A DNA stretch of 64,000 nt from Paenibacillus sp. J31TS4 (lineage in GTDB: Bacteria > Bacillota > Bacilli > Paenibacillales > NBRC-103111): assembly GCF_018403265.1 (NCBI RefSeq), contig NZ_BOSI01000004.1, forward strand, positions 1 through 64,000, read 5' to 3'. A program made the translations under genes and the position numbers. A model generated the notes under the pieces. That model worked only from the letters and a program-made list of their open reading frames with translations. It did no database searches and had not been told where the DNA came from. The stretch's first letter is position 1. Each line of letters begins with the position of its first letter. Shown in pieces: positions 43,556-52,507 of this stretch.

Positions 43556-43987
43556 TCAGCTGCTGCTCGAGCCGCTCGAACTGCCGATGCCGCCTTTGGA
43601 ACCCGTACTGATGCCGTTCGAGGAGCTCGCCTTGACGCTGCTGGACGAGGAGCTTCTGCCGCCGCGGTAGTACATCGTGCCTCCCGAGGAGGTCCCGTAA
43701 TAGCCGCCGACCGCGCTGCCGTCGTCATCGCAGTAGCCGTCGTTGTTGTTGTCGTAGCACTCCTCGCTGCCCGAGCAGGCCGCAGTGCCGCCGACGGTCA
43801 GTGCCGCCGTCAGGAACAGGGCGACCAATCTGGTCGTCCGGCCTGTGCGTTTGACCGTCTCTCCGGCGGCTCCCCGGTGTGCCTGCGGGCGGATTCCTCC
43901 GGCAGCCTGGTCCGCCGGGTCCCCCGTTTGCCGCTGCTCCGCGTCCCCTGTCTCTAACGGAATCTCGTTTGTCTGTCTAGCTTCCAT
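43556..43987 (-). CDS. Acidic Cys/Ser/Gly-rich small lipoprotein (YgiB/YjfM-like)
   Basis: 143 aa. A 45-residue polar N-terminus, one hydrophobic segment (LVALFLTAALTVGGTAAC, lipobox-like Cys71), then ECYDNNNDGYCDDDG and a Ser/Gly tail. Residues 79-87 form DxNxDGxxD, a calcium-loop pattern. Layout (basic start, lipobox, Cys/acidic patch, Ser/Gly tail) recalls E. coli YgiB/YjfM, which neighbours the same ligase. The start at 43987 overlaps the upstream gene by 11 nt; the long N-terminus before the lipobox is odd and the true start may be internal. Confidence 0.65.
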   Translation of the reverse strand: MEARQTNEIPLETGDAEQRQTGDPADQAAGGIRPQAHRGAAGETVKRTGRTTRLVALFLTAALTVGGTAACSGSEECYDNNNDGYCDDDGSAVGGYYGTSSGGTMYYRGGRSSSSSSVKASSSNGISTGSKGGIGSSSGSSSS

Positions 43988-44441
43988 AGCCGGGGTTCGC
44001 CTCCTTCACGTAATACACGTAGACCTTGCGGTCTTCGTCCACCTCCGCGGACGTCTTCTCCCATTCCTTGCCCTCAAAATAGAGGAAATCGCTGAACAGC
44101 CGGAGGAGCGCCTCCTCCTTCGTCTCATAATGCAGGTACTGGAGAACGGGATAGCGGTCCGTCCCTTCCAAATACTCCCGCACCTCGATGCGGATGCCCC
44201 GCCAATCCGGCTTGTGTACCGGTTCGGTGTTCAGCGCCCGCTCTTCCTCCGCCTCCCGGACATACAGCACATACGTGTCCGCCTCGGCGGCGAACGACGT
44301 CGTCTCGTAAACGATCCCCTCTTTCACAAAATAGTCGCAGGTGCCGCGCAGCGCAATTTCCAGCTGATCGATCGGATCGTAATAATACAGCACTGGGAAC
44401 GGCTCCCGGTCGGCATATCGTCTATATTCCAGCCGCTTCAT
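43977..44441 (-). CDS. Conserved hypothetical protein, first gene of the DUF350/ATP-grasp cluster
   Basis: 154 aa, soluble, Tyr- and Glu-rich, with two similar halves: LYYYDPIDQLEIALRGTCDYFVKEGIVYE...TYVLYVRE and LQYLHYETKEEALLRLFSDFLYFEGKEWE...VYVYYVKEA. This looks like an internal duplication of an alpha/beta unit of about 70 residues. No family recognised. ATG at 44441 with GGGAGGAG upstream. Overlaps the lipoprotein gene and so heads the operon. Confidence 0.7.
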   Translation of the reverse strand: MKRLEYRRYADREPFPVLYYYDPIDQLEIALRGTCDYFVKEGIVYETTSFAAEADTYVLYVREAEEERALNTEPVHKPDWRGIRIEVREYLEGTDRYPVLQYLHYETKEEALLRLFSDFLYFEGKEWEKTSAEVDEDRKVYVYYVKEANPGYGS

Positions 44442-44648
44442 GCCGGTTCTCTCCTCCCTCTGCCGGTGAATACGCATGTTATACGGGCGAACATCCCCAA
44501 AGGTTGCTCGGTTTGTCATTTTTTTGCGTTCCTGTTTTCGCCTGGGCGGGAATGTCCCCAGCCAAGTATAATGGAGAGAACCGGGACGGAAACAGGGCAA
44601 ATGCCCCATCCGCCCCTCACCGCCCGAATATGCCTAAGGAGGAAGCCA

Positions 44649-45155
44649 ATGCCGTCGCCTGAATTCGTTATCAAGCCCATGAGCGAAGAAGACGCCCGGG
44701 CCATCTGCACCTGGCGCTACGAGCCTCCCTACGACCTTTACAATTGGAGTCCATGGGAGGAGCTCCTGCGCCGGGAGGAAGAGTTCGCCGACCCCGCCAT
44801 CCGGGAAGCCCAATACCGCTCGGTTCGGGCCGAAGGAGTGCTGTGCGGCTTCGTGCAGTATTTTCCCATGTCCGGCAATACCCGGATCGGCCTCGGTCTT
44901 CACCCTGATTGGCGGGGAAAAGGGTATGGGGCCGCCTTCGTCCGCGCGCTGGCAGAGGAAGCCGCCCGGCTCCAGCCCGCGCATTCGATCGACCTGGAGG
45001 TGCTCGTGTGGAACGAACGGGCCCGGGCCGTGTATGAGCGGGCCGGCTTTGCGGTTACCGACCGGTATGTCCGCAGCACGCCCACCGGCCCGGCCGAGTT
45101 TTATTGCATGGTGTATGCCGGGAGCCCGGAGGACCGGCGCGAGACGCGAGGTTAA
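44649..45155 (+). CDS. GNAT family N-acetyltransferase
   Basis: 168 aa. IGLGLHPDWRGKGYGAAFVRALAEEA is motif A and LEVLVWNERARAVYERAGFAV is motif B. It resembles the ribosomal-protein-acetylase-like (RimJ/RimL) group by its VWNERARAVYERAGF ending; substrate unknown. ATG at 44649, six bases after AAGGAGG. Divergent from the DUF350 cluster. Confidence 0.85.
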   Translation: MPSPEFVIKPMSEEDARAICTWRYEPPYDLYNWSPWEELLRREEEFADPAIREAQYRSVRAEGVLCGFVQYFPMSGNTRIGLGLHPDWRGKGYGAAFVRALAEEAARLQPAHSIDLEVLVWNERARAVYERAGFAVTDRYVRSTPTGPAEFYCMVYAGSPEDRRETRG

Positions 45156-45422
45156 GAGAGCAAACCTTCGGGAAATCTGATATGATTAAGGGTAACGATT
45201 TTTGCCACCGGCCGCTCATTCGGACCGCGCTAGCCGGTCCTCCCGGCCGATGCGGCCCGGGTCCCGTGTCCCGCCGGCAGGCGGTGCGCCGTGCCCGGGC
45301 TCTCGGTGTCCGGGTTTGCATGAGAAGAGAGCGCCGTTCCGGCCCTGCCGGAATCGGCAGGCAGAGGACGGCTGCCGCGCAGAACCGGGCTTTCTCACCC
45401 GTCTACTGGAGGTATTCGCATC

Positions 45423-47012
45423 ATGTTGAAGGTCAAAATTCCCAAAAACCGAATGACCATGCTCGTGGAAGAGCTGCAGACCCGCTTCGAGCCCGAGACG
45501 GCGGAACGCGGGTGGGAGCTGTTCCACAAGGGAATGGTGCGTGATTTTGGCCTGAAGCAAGGGCTCTATCTGCACGCCCGGGTGCTCGGCAAGACGCCCG
45601 GCGAAGTGGAAGTGAATCTCGATCAGTTCTCCAAAAGCGAGTGCAGCTGCGCCGCGGACGGGTATTGCGCCCATATGGCGGCCGCCATCTTCCAGGCGTA
45701 TACGGCCCACGGCCGGCCCGAGCTGCTGCTCATCCAGATCAAGCACCGGCAGCTGACCCGCACTCGCAACCAGCGGCAGCAGGAGAAGCCGGCGCGCGAG
45801 GCTGCCGGCCCTGCCCTGCCGATACCGGACATGCCGCCGTCCGGCTGGCACAAGCTGTTCGAGCAGCGGTTCTTCGGCTATACGTTGGACCACCACCGGA
45901 CGGTGGATACGTTCCAGGAAGCCGCCTGGGCGATGCTGCTTCCGCTTGCCGCCCAGTGGGAGCCCGGCCTGCGTAGCCTGTACGGACTCCATGTCGGCTT
46001 GTTCGTGCTGCGGCGGCTGGACGAGTTCCATGCCGTCCACCAAACCGCCTACCTGTCGTCGTACCACGAGGCCGGCAGCCGATCCGCGGCGGACCACTGC
46101 CTGCGCAGGCTGGCGGAGTTTGCGGCCAAGGGCGATGGGCCTCGCCTCCGGCGCGCCTACCCCGGCCACTGGGACGAGACCGTCCGCCTTGTCCGAGATT
46201 GGGCGCTGCGCGGCAAGCCCGGCCCCGCCCCCTGGGTCGACGCCTACCGCATGCTCTGGAGCCGGCTGTTCGGCAGCCCGGAGGCCATTGTAACGGAGCG
46301 CCGCCAGCTGGAGCTCCGGCTCAAGCAAGCTGGGCTTACTCCCCGGCAGCGCGACGTGCTGCTCCACGCCCTCGCCTCCTTCGAGGCGGCGGAGGGCAGA
46401 GGAGAGGAGGCGCGCCGGCTGCTAGACGGCTTGCAGACGCCCCGGTTCACCGATTTTGCCTTCTTGCTCGAGGAAAGCAAAGCGGCTGGAGACTGGGGCG
46501 AGTTGCTCGCCTGGCTGCGCTGGCTGCAGCCCCACCTCTCCCGCTGGAAGCAGGACGAGTTCCACGCGTACTGCAGCTACTGGATGGACGCCGTCCAGCA
46601 TCTGGACGACGACGAGGAATGGCTCGCGGTCATGCGGGGCATGCTGCCCCGCAGCTACGCCTACTACTCCGCCTACTTGATGAAGACCCGGCGGTACCGC
46701 GCCTGGATCGATCTGCAGCTGGCGCACGGGGTGCAGCCGCACGCCCTCCCTTCCGCCGAGCTCAAGGCGGTGGAAGCGGCCGCTCCCGAGCTTCTGCTGC
46801 CGCTGTATCACCATGCCGTCGAACGGACCATTCTGGAGAAGACGAGAACCTCCTACAAGCAGGCCGTCCGGCAGCTCAAATCGCTCTATACGCTGTACGG
46901 CAGACTCGGGCAGACCGGGCGCTGGGAGGCGTATCTCCGCCTCCTGTCCCAGCAGTACGCCCGGCTGCGGGCCTTCCAGGAAGAGCTGAAGAAAGGACCT
47001 TGGCCGTCATGA
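45423..47012 (+). CDS. ywqB: SWIM zinc-finger protein YwqB-like
   Basis: 529 aa. The SWIM motif CSCAADGYCAHMAA (CxCx5CxH) is near residue 75; the rest is a long helical solenoid-like region of Arg/Leu/Trp-rich repeats. Partner of the SNF2 protein encoded next, as ywqB and ywqA are adjacent in B. subtilis. Stop and start overlap (ATGA). Likely a DNA- or protein-binding partner of the remodelling ATPase; role not established. Confidence 0.85.
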   Translation: MLKVKIPKNRMTMLVEELQTRFEPETAERGWELFHKGMVRDFGLKQGLYLHARVLGKTPGEVEVNLDQFSKSECSCAADGYCAHMAAAIFQAYTAHGRPELLLIQIKHRQLTRTRNQRQQEKPAREAAGPALPIPDMPPSGWHKLFEQRFFGYTLDHHRTVDTFQEAAWAMLLPLAAQWEPGLRSLYGLHVGLFVLRRLDEFHAVHQTAYLSSYHEAGSRSAADHCLRRLAEFAAKGDGPRLRRAYPGHWDETVRLVRDWALRGKPGPAPWVDAYRMLWSRLFGSPEAIVTERRQLELRLKQAGLTPRQRDVLLHALASFEAAEGRGEEARRLLDGLQTPRFTDFAFLLEESKAAGDWGELLAWLRWLQPHLSRWKQDEFHAYCSYWMDAVQHLDDDEEWLAVMRGMLPRSYAYYSAYLMKTRRYRAWIDLQLAHGVQPHALPSAELKAVEAAAPELLLPLYHHAVERTILEKTRTSYKQAVRQLKSLYTLYGRLGQTGRWEAYLRLLSQQYARLRAFQEELKKGPWPS

Positions 47013-49903
47013 TTCCTTCTCTCGCATTGTCGCTTCATGCCGTCTGGCATCCGTCGGGCGCTCTGTTCGTAAGAGGCGAGCGCGCCTCCGGAGCAGCAGT
47101 CGATCCACTGGAGCTGAAGCATCTGCTGTTCGCCTGGCACACTCCCTCGTTCTATGGAACGTTCCTGGAGACCGTCCAATGGCAGCATACCGAAGGCATC
47201 CTCATCCCGCCCGGCACGATGCTGGAGCTGCTGTGCGGCGAGCCTCTCCAGCATTTGAAGCTGACCTGGGCGGACGCTCTGGCGGGCCTCCGGAAGGCCG
47301 CCCCCTGGGTCAAGGAAGCGCTCGACGCGGGACGGTTCCAGCCGGATTTCCTCAAATGGAAGGCCGGGGAAATCGGCTGGACGCTGGCGCTCGCGCCCGA
47401 AGCCCCCGCTTCAGGTACGCCGCTCTACCGTGCGTGGATCGACGCTCTCACCGCCGAGCGGGTGCATGACGAGCCTGAGCTCGCGCAAGCGCTCCGGCGG
47501 CTCGAGGAGACGCTGCCCGCCCTGCGCGGCACCACGCACCAGGCGGACATGTGGCGAGACGAAGACGATTGGCTGATCGCAATCGGCTGGAAGCACGATC
47601 CGCGTCCGTTCCGCACCTGCCTCCAGCTCCTCGAGCCCGAGGGCGGGCTCGGCTGGCGCCTGCAGGTGCTGCTGCAGGACCGCCGCGACCCGGCGGTCGT
47701 CGTTCCGGTCAATGCCCGCAAGGAGCCGCTCAGCGCGTCAGCCGCGCTGCCGGACGGCTGGGGGGACGAGCTGCCGCGCGCAGCGGGGGACGTGCAGCAA
47801 TGGCTGCACCTAGTCCCGCTGCTGCGCGAGGACGGCGACCCCAGCCGGCTGCGGCAGACGCTCACCACCGACGAGGCGTGGGAATTCCTCGCGCACGGCA
47901 GCCTGCGGCTGGCCGAGGCCGGCTTCCGGCTGTTCCTGCCGTCCTGGTGGGAGCGGGCGAGACGGCGGAAGCCGCGGCTCAAGGCCCGGCTGCGCTCCTC
48001 CGTCGGCAGCGGCGCCGACTCGCTGTTCGGGCTCGGCCAGATCCTCCAGTTCGACTGGCGCCTCGCCATCGGCGACACGGAGCTGACCGAGGAGGAGTTC
48101 CGCGAGCTGCTCGACAAGAAGCACCGGCTCGTCCAGTTCCGCGGCAACTGGGTTCAGGTCGACCCGGAACAGCTCAAACAGATCCAGCGTCTCTTGAGCG
48201 AGGCCGAGCGCAAGAACGGCATGACCTTCCGGGACGTTCTAGAGCTGCAGCTCAGAAGCGAGCATGCCGGCGAGAACGAGACCGGCGAGCGGGAAGAGCC
48301 ATTCGGTGAAGAAGGCTTCCTCGACGAAGACAGCTACGAGGAGGAGCTGCGCATCGAGCTTGAGCTGAACGAGCATCTGCAGGCGTTCTTCTCCCAGCTC
48401 GAACGGCACGCTGCCATTCCCCAGACTCCGCCTCCCGGGAGCTTCCACGGCTCTCTCCGGCCCTACCAGCAGGAGGGCGTGTCCTGGCTCTTGTTCCTGC
48501 GGCGCTTCGGCCTGGGCGGCTGTCTCGCGGACGACATGGGCCTCGGCAAGACGATCCAGTGGATTACCTACCTGCTCTCCGTCAAAGAAAACGAGCGGCA
48601 GGCCGGTCCATCCCTGCTTATCTGCCCGACGTCCGTGCTCGGCAACTGGCAGAAAGAGCTGCAGCGGTTCGCCCCCAGCCTCGCAGTCAAGCTGCACTAC
48701 GGCCCCCAGCGCGAGAAAGGGGATTCGTTCCAGGAATGGGCGCAGGATGCCGATCTCGTACTGACCTCATACACGCTTGCCCAGCTGGACGAGGAGGAGC
48801 TGAAATCGGTCGTCTGGAGCTCCATTTGCCTGGACGAAGCGCAGCATATCAAGAACGCCTACACGAAACAGGCCGGCGCCATCCGGAGACTGGCGGGCAG
48901 CCATCGGATCGCCATGACCGGCACGCCACTCGAAAACCGGCTCACCGAGCTGTGGTCGATCTTCGACTTCCTGAATCCCGGCTATCTCGGCTCGCTCCGC
49001 GAGTTCGCCGCCCGCTTCGTCGCGCCGATCGAGCGCTCGAACGACCCGGAGGCGCTCCGGGCGGTTCAGCGGCTCGTCCGCCCTTTCCTGCTGCGCCGGG
49101 TCAAGAAGGACCCATCCATCATGCTGGACCTGCCGGACAAGGATGAAGCCAAGGCGTTCGTCTCGCTCACCGCCGAGCAGGCCACCCTGTACGAGAACCA
49201 GATCCGTGACCTGTTCGGACGGCTGGAGACCATGTCCGCCATGGAGAGACGGGGCCAGATTCTGGCATCGCTCACGCGGCTGAAGCAGATCTGCAACCAT
49301 CCGGCTCTCTATCTGAAGGAAGGCGCGGACGCACCGTGGGAGAACCGCTCCAACAAGGTCGACCGGATCGTCGAGATGACCAAGGAGCTGCGGCAGGAAG
49401 GCGACCGGTGCCTCATCTTCACCCAATTCGTCGAGAGTGGCCGGCTGCTGAAGGCGGTGCTCGAGGAACAGCTCGGCGAGGAGGTGCCGTTCCTGCACGG
49501 CGGCACGCCCCGCGCGACGCGCGAGGAGATGATCGCCCGCTTCCAGAACGAGGAGCTGCCGGACGGCGAGCGGTTCGGGGTGTTCCTGCTCTCGCTTAAG
49601 GCCGGCGGCACGGGCCTCAATCTCACGGCCGCAAGCCATGTATTCCACTTCGACCGCTGGTGGAACCCGGCCGTGGAGAACCAGGCGACGGACCGCGCCT
49701 ACCGGATCGGCCAGACCAGGCATGTTCAGGTCCATAAGTTCGTCACGCTCGGCACGCTCGAGGAGCGGATCGACGAGATGATCGAGCGCAAGCAGGGGCT
49801 CAGCACCCAGATTGTCGGCGGCGGCGAGCAGTGGATCACCGAGCTGTCCACCGACGAGCTGCGGGAGCTGTTCCGGCTCCGCCACGATTGGGTGGAGACC
49901 TAG
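47009..49903 (+). CDS. ywqA: SNF2-family ATPase/helicase YwqA-like
   Basis: 964 aa. An N-terminal bacterial SNF2 accessory region (about 1-470) is followed by the ATPase: motif I DDMGLGKTIQ, Ia, motif II LDEAQHIKN, motif III MTGTPLENRLTELWSIFDFLNPG, helicase C (CLIFTQFVESGRLL), motif V and motif VI QATDRAYRIGQTRHVQVHKF. Translocates on double-stranded DNA; cellular role in Bacilli unclear. The ATG overlaps the ywqB stop; a longer open frame back to 46199 is inside ywqB and rejected. Confidence 0.93.
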   Translation: MIPSLALSLHAVWHPSGALFVRGERASGAAVDPLELKHLLFAWHTPSFYGTFLETVQWQHTEGILIPPGTMLELLCGEPLQHLKLTWADALAGLRKAAPWVKEALDAGRFQPDFLKWKAGEIGWTLALAPEAPASGTPLYRAWIDALTAERVHDEPELAQALRRLEETLPALRGTTHQADMWRDEDDWLIAIGWKHDPRPFRTCLQLLEPEGGLGWRLQVLLQDRRDPAVVVPVNARKEPLSASAALPDGWGDELPRAAGDVQQWLHLVPLLREDGDPSRLRQTLTTDEAWEFLAHGSLRLAEAGFRLFLPSWWERARRRKPRLKARLRSSVGSGADSLFGLGQILQFDWRLAIGDTELTEEEFRELLDKKHRLVQFRGNWVQVDPEQLKQIQRLLSEAERKNGMTFRDVLELQLRSEHAGENETGEREEPFGEEGFLDEDSYEEELRIELELNEHLQAFFSQLERHAAIPQTPPPGSFHGSLRPYQQEGVSWLLFLRRFGLGGCLADDMGLGKTIQWITYLLSVKENERQAGPSLLICPTSVLGNWQKELQRFAPSLAVKLHYGPQREKGDSFQEWAQDADLVLTSYTLAQLDEEELKSVVWSSICLDEAQHIKNAYTKQAGAIRRLAGSHRIAMTGTPLENRLTELWSIFDFLNPGYLGSLREFAARFVAPIERSNDPEALRAVQRLVRPFLLRRVKKDPSIMLDLPDKDEAKAFVSLTAEQATLYENQIRDLFGRLETMSAMERRGQILASLTRLKQICNHPALYLKEGADAPWENRSNKVDRIVEMTKELRQEGDRCLIFTQFVESGRLLKAVLEEQLGEEVPFLHGGTPRATREEMIARFQNEELPDGERFGVFLLSLKAGGTGLNLTAASHVFHFDRWWNPAVENQATDRAYRIGQTRHVQVHKFVTLGTLEERIDEMIERKQGLSTQIVGGGEQWITELSTDELRELFRLRHDWVET

Positions 49904-49958
49904 TCCGATGGCGTGCCCACTCTGGGTACTGCCACCCTTTCTCTACCTCGTTCCCCCG

Positions 49959-49985
49959 CCCGCGTCCCAGAGGACGCGGGTTTTT
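49959..49985 (+). terminator. Terminator after ywqA
   Basis: CCCGCGTCC-CAGA-GGACGCGGG followed by TTTTT. Confidence 0.85.
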
Positions 49986-50157
49986 GCGTTCTCCCACCCG
50001 CGTCATCGGTTCTCCTACCCGCCTCCCGAAGACGCTGTTTCTTGGTTCCGATGAGGAAGCAGACGGCGTCCCCGGACGGTGGCAGGGCTTGATTCAAGAT
50101 GGGGGGAGCGGGTAAGTACCTTCTGTCAAGACAAATCCTGAAGGAGGCTTACCCCCC

Positions 50158-50499
50158 ATGAAAGACGAGAGACACGTCATCGATAAAAACGGATCACTGG
50201 ACACGGACCGTGTGGAGGAAGTAATCGAGCGCATGGACGCCGGCCGGAAGGAGCAAACCCTCAGCGATTTTGACGGCTTCAAGCAATATTTGCATAAACG
50301 GATGGAAATGGCCGAGAACATCGGCTTAAACGAAGAGCAGCTTGCCAAAGCGGCCGAGAAGGTGGCCGACTATTTGGCCAAGAACGAAGCGCCCCGCAAC
50401 CCCGAGGAGCGTCTGCTCCAGGAGCTGTGGAAGGTTGGCGAGCAGGACGAGCGCCACAAGCTGGCTCATATGCTGGTCCGCCTGGCCCAGAAGGGATAA
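50158..50499 (+). CDS. DUF3243 family protein
   Basis: 113 aa. The DUF3243 core is visible (FDGFKQYLHKRMEMAENIGLNEEQLAKAAEKVADYLA followed by NPEERLLQELWKVG and ERHKLAHMLVRL). Small helical cytosolic protein of unknown function in sporulating Bacilli (YmfJ group). ATG at 50158, ten bases after AAGGAGG. Monocistronic or with yihY 120 nt downstream. Confidence 0.85.
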   Translation: MKDERHVIDKNGSLDTDRVEEVIERMDAGRKEQTLSDFDGFKQYLHKRMEMAENIGLNEEQLAKAAEKVADYLAKNEAPRNPEERLLQELWKVGEQDERHKLAHMLVRLAQKG

Positions 50500-50618
50500 T
50501 CTTCTGCGAAGAAGACCCCTGACCGCCCGGCCGGAATCGGCCATACCCCGCATCCTCCTCCCTCGACGGGGATGGAGGATGTTTTCGTATCTCTACGCTC
50601 AAGAAGGGAGTGATCTAA

Positions 50619-51584
50619 ATGAAGAGCAAATGGTGGTCCTTCGCCCAGAATCTCTACTGCCGGTTCCAGGACGACGAGGTGCCGGCCATGGGCGCCATGC
50701 TGACCTATTACCTGATCCTGTCGATCTTTCCGTTCTTGATCTTCCTTGTGTCGCTGGTCGGCTTCGTCTCCATGGACGCCGACAGCTTCGTCCATACGCT
50801 GACCGCTTATCTGCCTCAGTCGTCGGCGGAGACGGTGACCAAATTCGTCGCCCAGATCCAAGAGGACAAGAGCCGGACGCTGCTGTCGATCGGGATGATC
50901 GCGACCATCTGGTCGGCTTCGAGCGGCATTATGGCGCTGATCAAATCGCTGAACAAAGCCTACGACGAGGAAGAAACGCGCCCGTTCTGGAAGGTGCGGG
51001 GCGTATCGATTCTCGCCACCCTGGCACTCGCCCTCGTCATTCTTTCCAGCTTTGGCATGCTCGTTTTCGGCCAGGTCATCGGCGAGAAGGTATTCGCCCT
51101 CTTCCCGATTCCCGGCGTGTTCGAGCAGCTGTGGAACGTGCTGCAGTTCGTCCTGCCGCTCCTCGTCATCCTCGGCGTCTTCCTGCTCCTCTACCGGTAT
51201 GCGCCGAACCTGCATTTGCGGTTCAAGGAGGTGCTGCCGGGTGCCCTGTTCGCGACCGTAAGCTGGGCTGTCTTTTCGATCGGCTTCTCATTCTACGTGA
51301 ACAACTTCGGCAACTATACGAAGACTTACGGCAGCATCGGCGGCATTATTGTCTTCCTCACCTGGCTCTACCTGAGCAGTACGATCATCGTGCTCGGAGG
51401 CGAGATCAATGCCACGCTGGCATTCGACCGCTCCGGCAAGCAAAGGGCAGTATGCAAGAAGTTCGCGCTGCCGAATCTGCCGTTTCTGCATAACAAGCAG
51501 GATAACCAGCGCGAGATTGACCCGGACGATCCGCTGTCTGTTCTCGGACAGCGCAAGCGAGGCAAAGAAAAAGCTCATTCCTGA
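50619..51584 (+). CDS. YihY/UPF0761 (BrkB) family membrane protein
   Basis: 321 aa with six membrane segments. Family landmarks: MGAMLTYYLILSIFPFLIFLVSLVG, WSASSGIMALIKSLNKAYDEEETRPFWKVRG, YRYAPNLHLRFKEVLPGALFAT, and YGSIGGIIVFLTWLYLSSTIIVLGGEINA. Sometimes misnamed ribonuclease BN; the function is unknown. Hydrophilic C-terminal tail of about 55 residues. ATG at 50619 after AAGGGAG. Confidence 0.92.
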   Translation: MKSKWWSFAQNLYCRFQDDEVPAMGAMLTYYLILSIFPFLIFLVSLVGFVSMDADSFVHTLTAYLPQSSAETVTKFVAQIQEDKSRTLLSIGMIATIWSASSGIMALIKSLNKAYDEEETRPFWKVRGVSILATLALALVILSSFGMLVFGQVIGEKVFALFPIPGVFEQLWNVLQFVLPLLVILGVFLLLYRYAPNLHLRFKEVLPGALFATVSWAVFSIGFSFYVNNFGNYTKTYGSIGGIIVFLTWLYLSSTIIVLGGEINATLAFDRSGKQRAVCKKFALPNLPFLHNKQDNQREIDPDDPLSVLGQRKRGKEKAHS

Positions 51585-51632
51585 TCAGATCTGTGGCGGG
51601 AACCTCTTCCATTGCCTTGCTGCCAACGTATC

Positions 51633-51677
51633 GCCCGAAGGAACCAAGTGATCCAGCTTGGTTTCATTCGGGCGGTT
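51633..51677 (+). terminator. Terminator after yihY
   Basis: GCCCGAA-GG-AACCAAG ... CTTGGTTTC-ATTCGGGC hairpin followed by GGTTT; imperfect and with a weak T-run. Confidence 0.6.
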
Positions 51678-51727
51678 TCGGTGTATATGGGTATACAACG
51701 AAATCCGGATACTCGGGAGGATATTCC

Positions 51728-52399
51728 ATGAAGACAAGCCTTGCTGCCGCTCTCCTCAGCGGCCTTCTTCTTGCTGCGGCGACTGCCGCCGCAGCCGCTC
51801 CCGCCGGGGACGGCGCCCGTCTGCCGGCGCGCATCGTCGCCGCTATTCCCGCGGAGGAAGCGCGTACGCTACCGGAGGGAACGCTGCTGTATGCCTCGGA
51901 TCTGCTTACCGTCCACCAGCTTGACGGCGGCGAGCTGCTCCTGTCGCTCACGCTCCGCAGCCGGGAGCCGGTAGTCGGCACCTGGCATATGCAGCTGAAT
52001 GACTACACCTTCAAGGCCGCGGGCGGTCCGCGGACAACGGTGCTGCTGAAGCAGCCGCCCGCCGGAGCGGACAAGCTCGCCGTCCGGTTCGTCCCGCTCG
52101 GCATGGGCCATCCGCCGGTCCGCTTCGAGCCGGTCCGGCTGGCCCGGGCGGTGCAGGCTCCGGGCGGAACGGAGCCGGCCAGCGGGCAGACGGCCGCTTC
52201 TCCGCCCGACCGGCTCCCGGCTCCGGCGCGCGCGGCGGACCTAAAACCGGCCGCCGCTGCGTATAGTGTAGAGGACGCTTCCTCCCGAACGGAGCCGGAG
52301 AAGGCTTCTCCCCGGCTGCCTGCTCTTCTGCTCGGCTTCCTGTTCGGGACGGAAGGCGTCTCTTCTTTTCTGCTGACCGGCCTGTATCGCCATTCCTAA
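51728..52399 (+). CDS. Secreted protein of unknown function
   Basis: 223 aa. Clear signal peptide (MKTSLAAALLSGLLLAAATAAAAA). A beta-rich middle domain (about 30-140) is followed by an Ala/Pro-rich linker and a hydrophobic C-terminal segment (LPALLLGFLFGTEGVSSFLLTGLY) that may anchor it. No family recognised. ATG at 51728 after GGGAGGA. It precedes the second class A PBP gene, so an envelope role is possible. Confidence 0.65.
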   Translation: MKTSLAAALLSGLLLAAATAAAAAPAGDGARLPARIVAAIPAEEARTLPEGTLLYASDLLTVHQLDGGELLLSLTLRSREPVVGTWHMQLNDYTFKAAGGPRTTVLLKQPPAGADKLAVRFVPLGMGHPPVRFEPVRLARAVQAPGGTEPASGQTAASPPDRLPAPARAADLKPAAAAYSVEDASSRTEPEKASPRLPALLLGFLFGTEGVSSFLLTGLYRHS

Positions 52400-52450
52400 G
52401 CGGAGCTTCTCTGCAGAAGGCGCGGCCCTTCCTAGCCGAACTACCTACAT

Positions 52451-52479
52451 CCGTCTGCCCGCTTGACCCGGCAGACGGT
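52451..52479 (+). other. Hairpin upstream of the second PBP gene
   Basis: CCGTCTGCC-CGCTTGACCC-GGCAGACGG stem-loop followed by TCATTATACG rather than a T-run. It may terminate the upstream gene weakly or shape the PBP leader. Confidence 0.45.
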
Positions 52480-52507
52480 CATTATACGTCCGAAGGAGTC
52501 ACTCTGA

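Noticed and set aside
43785-44648. Upstream extension of the GNAT gene at 44649
   Set aside because: Antisense to the lipoprotein and lead gene; a good ribosome site precedes ATG 44649.
46199-47008. N-terminal extension of the SNF2 protein
   Set aside because: Lies inside ywqB in another frame; ATG 47009 at the ATGA overlap fits the family start.
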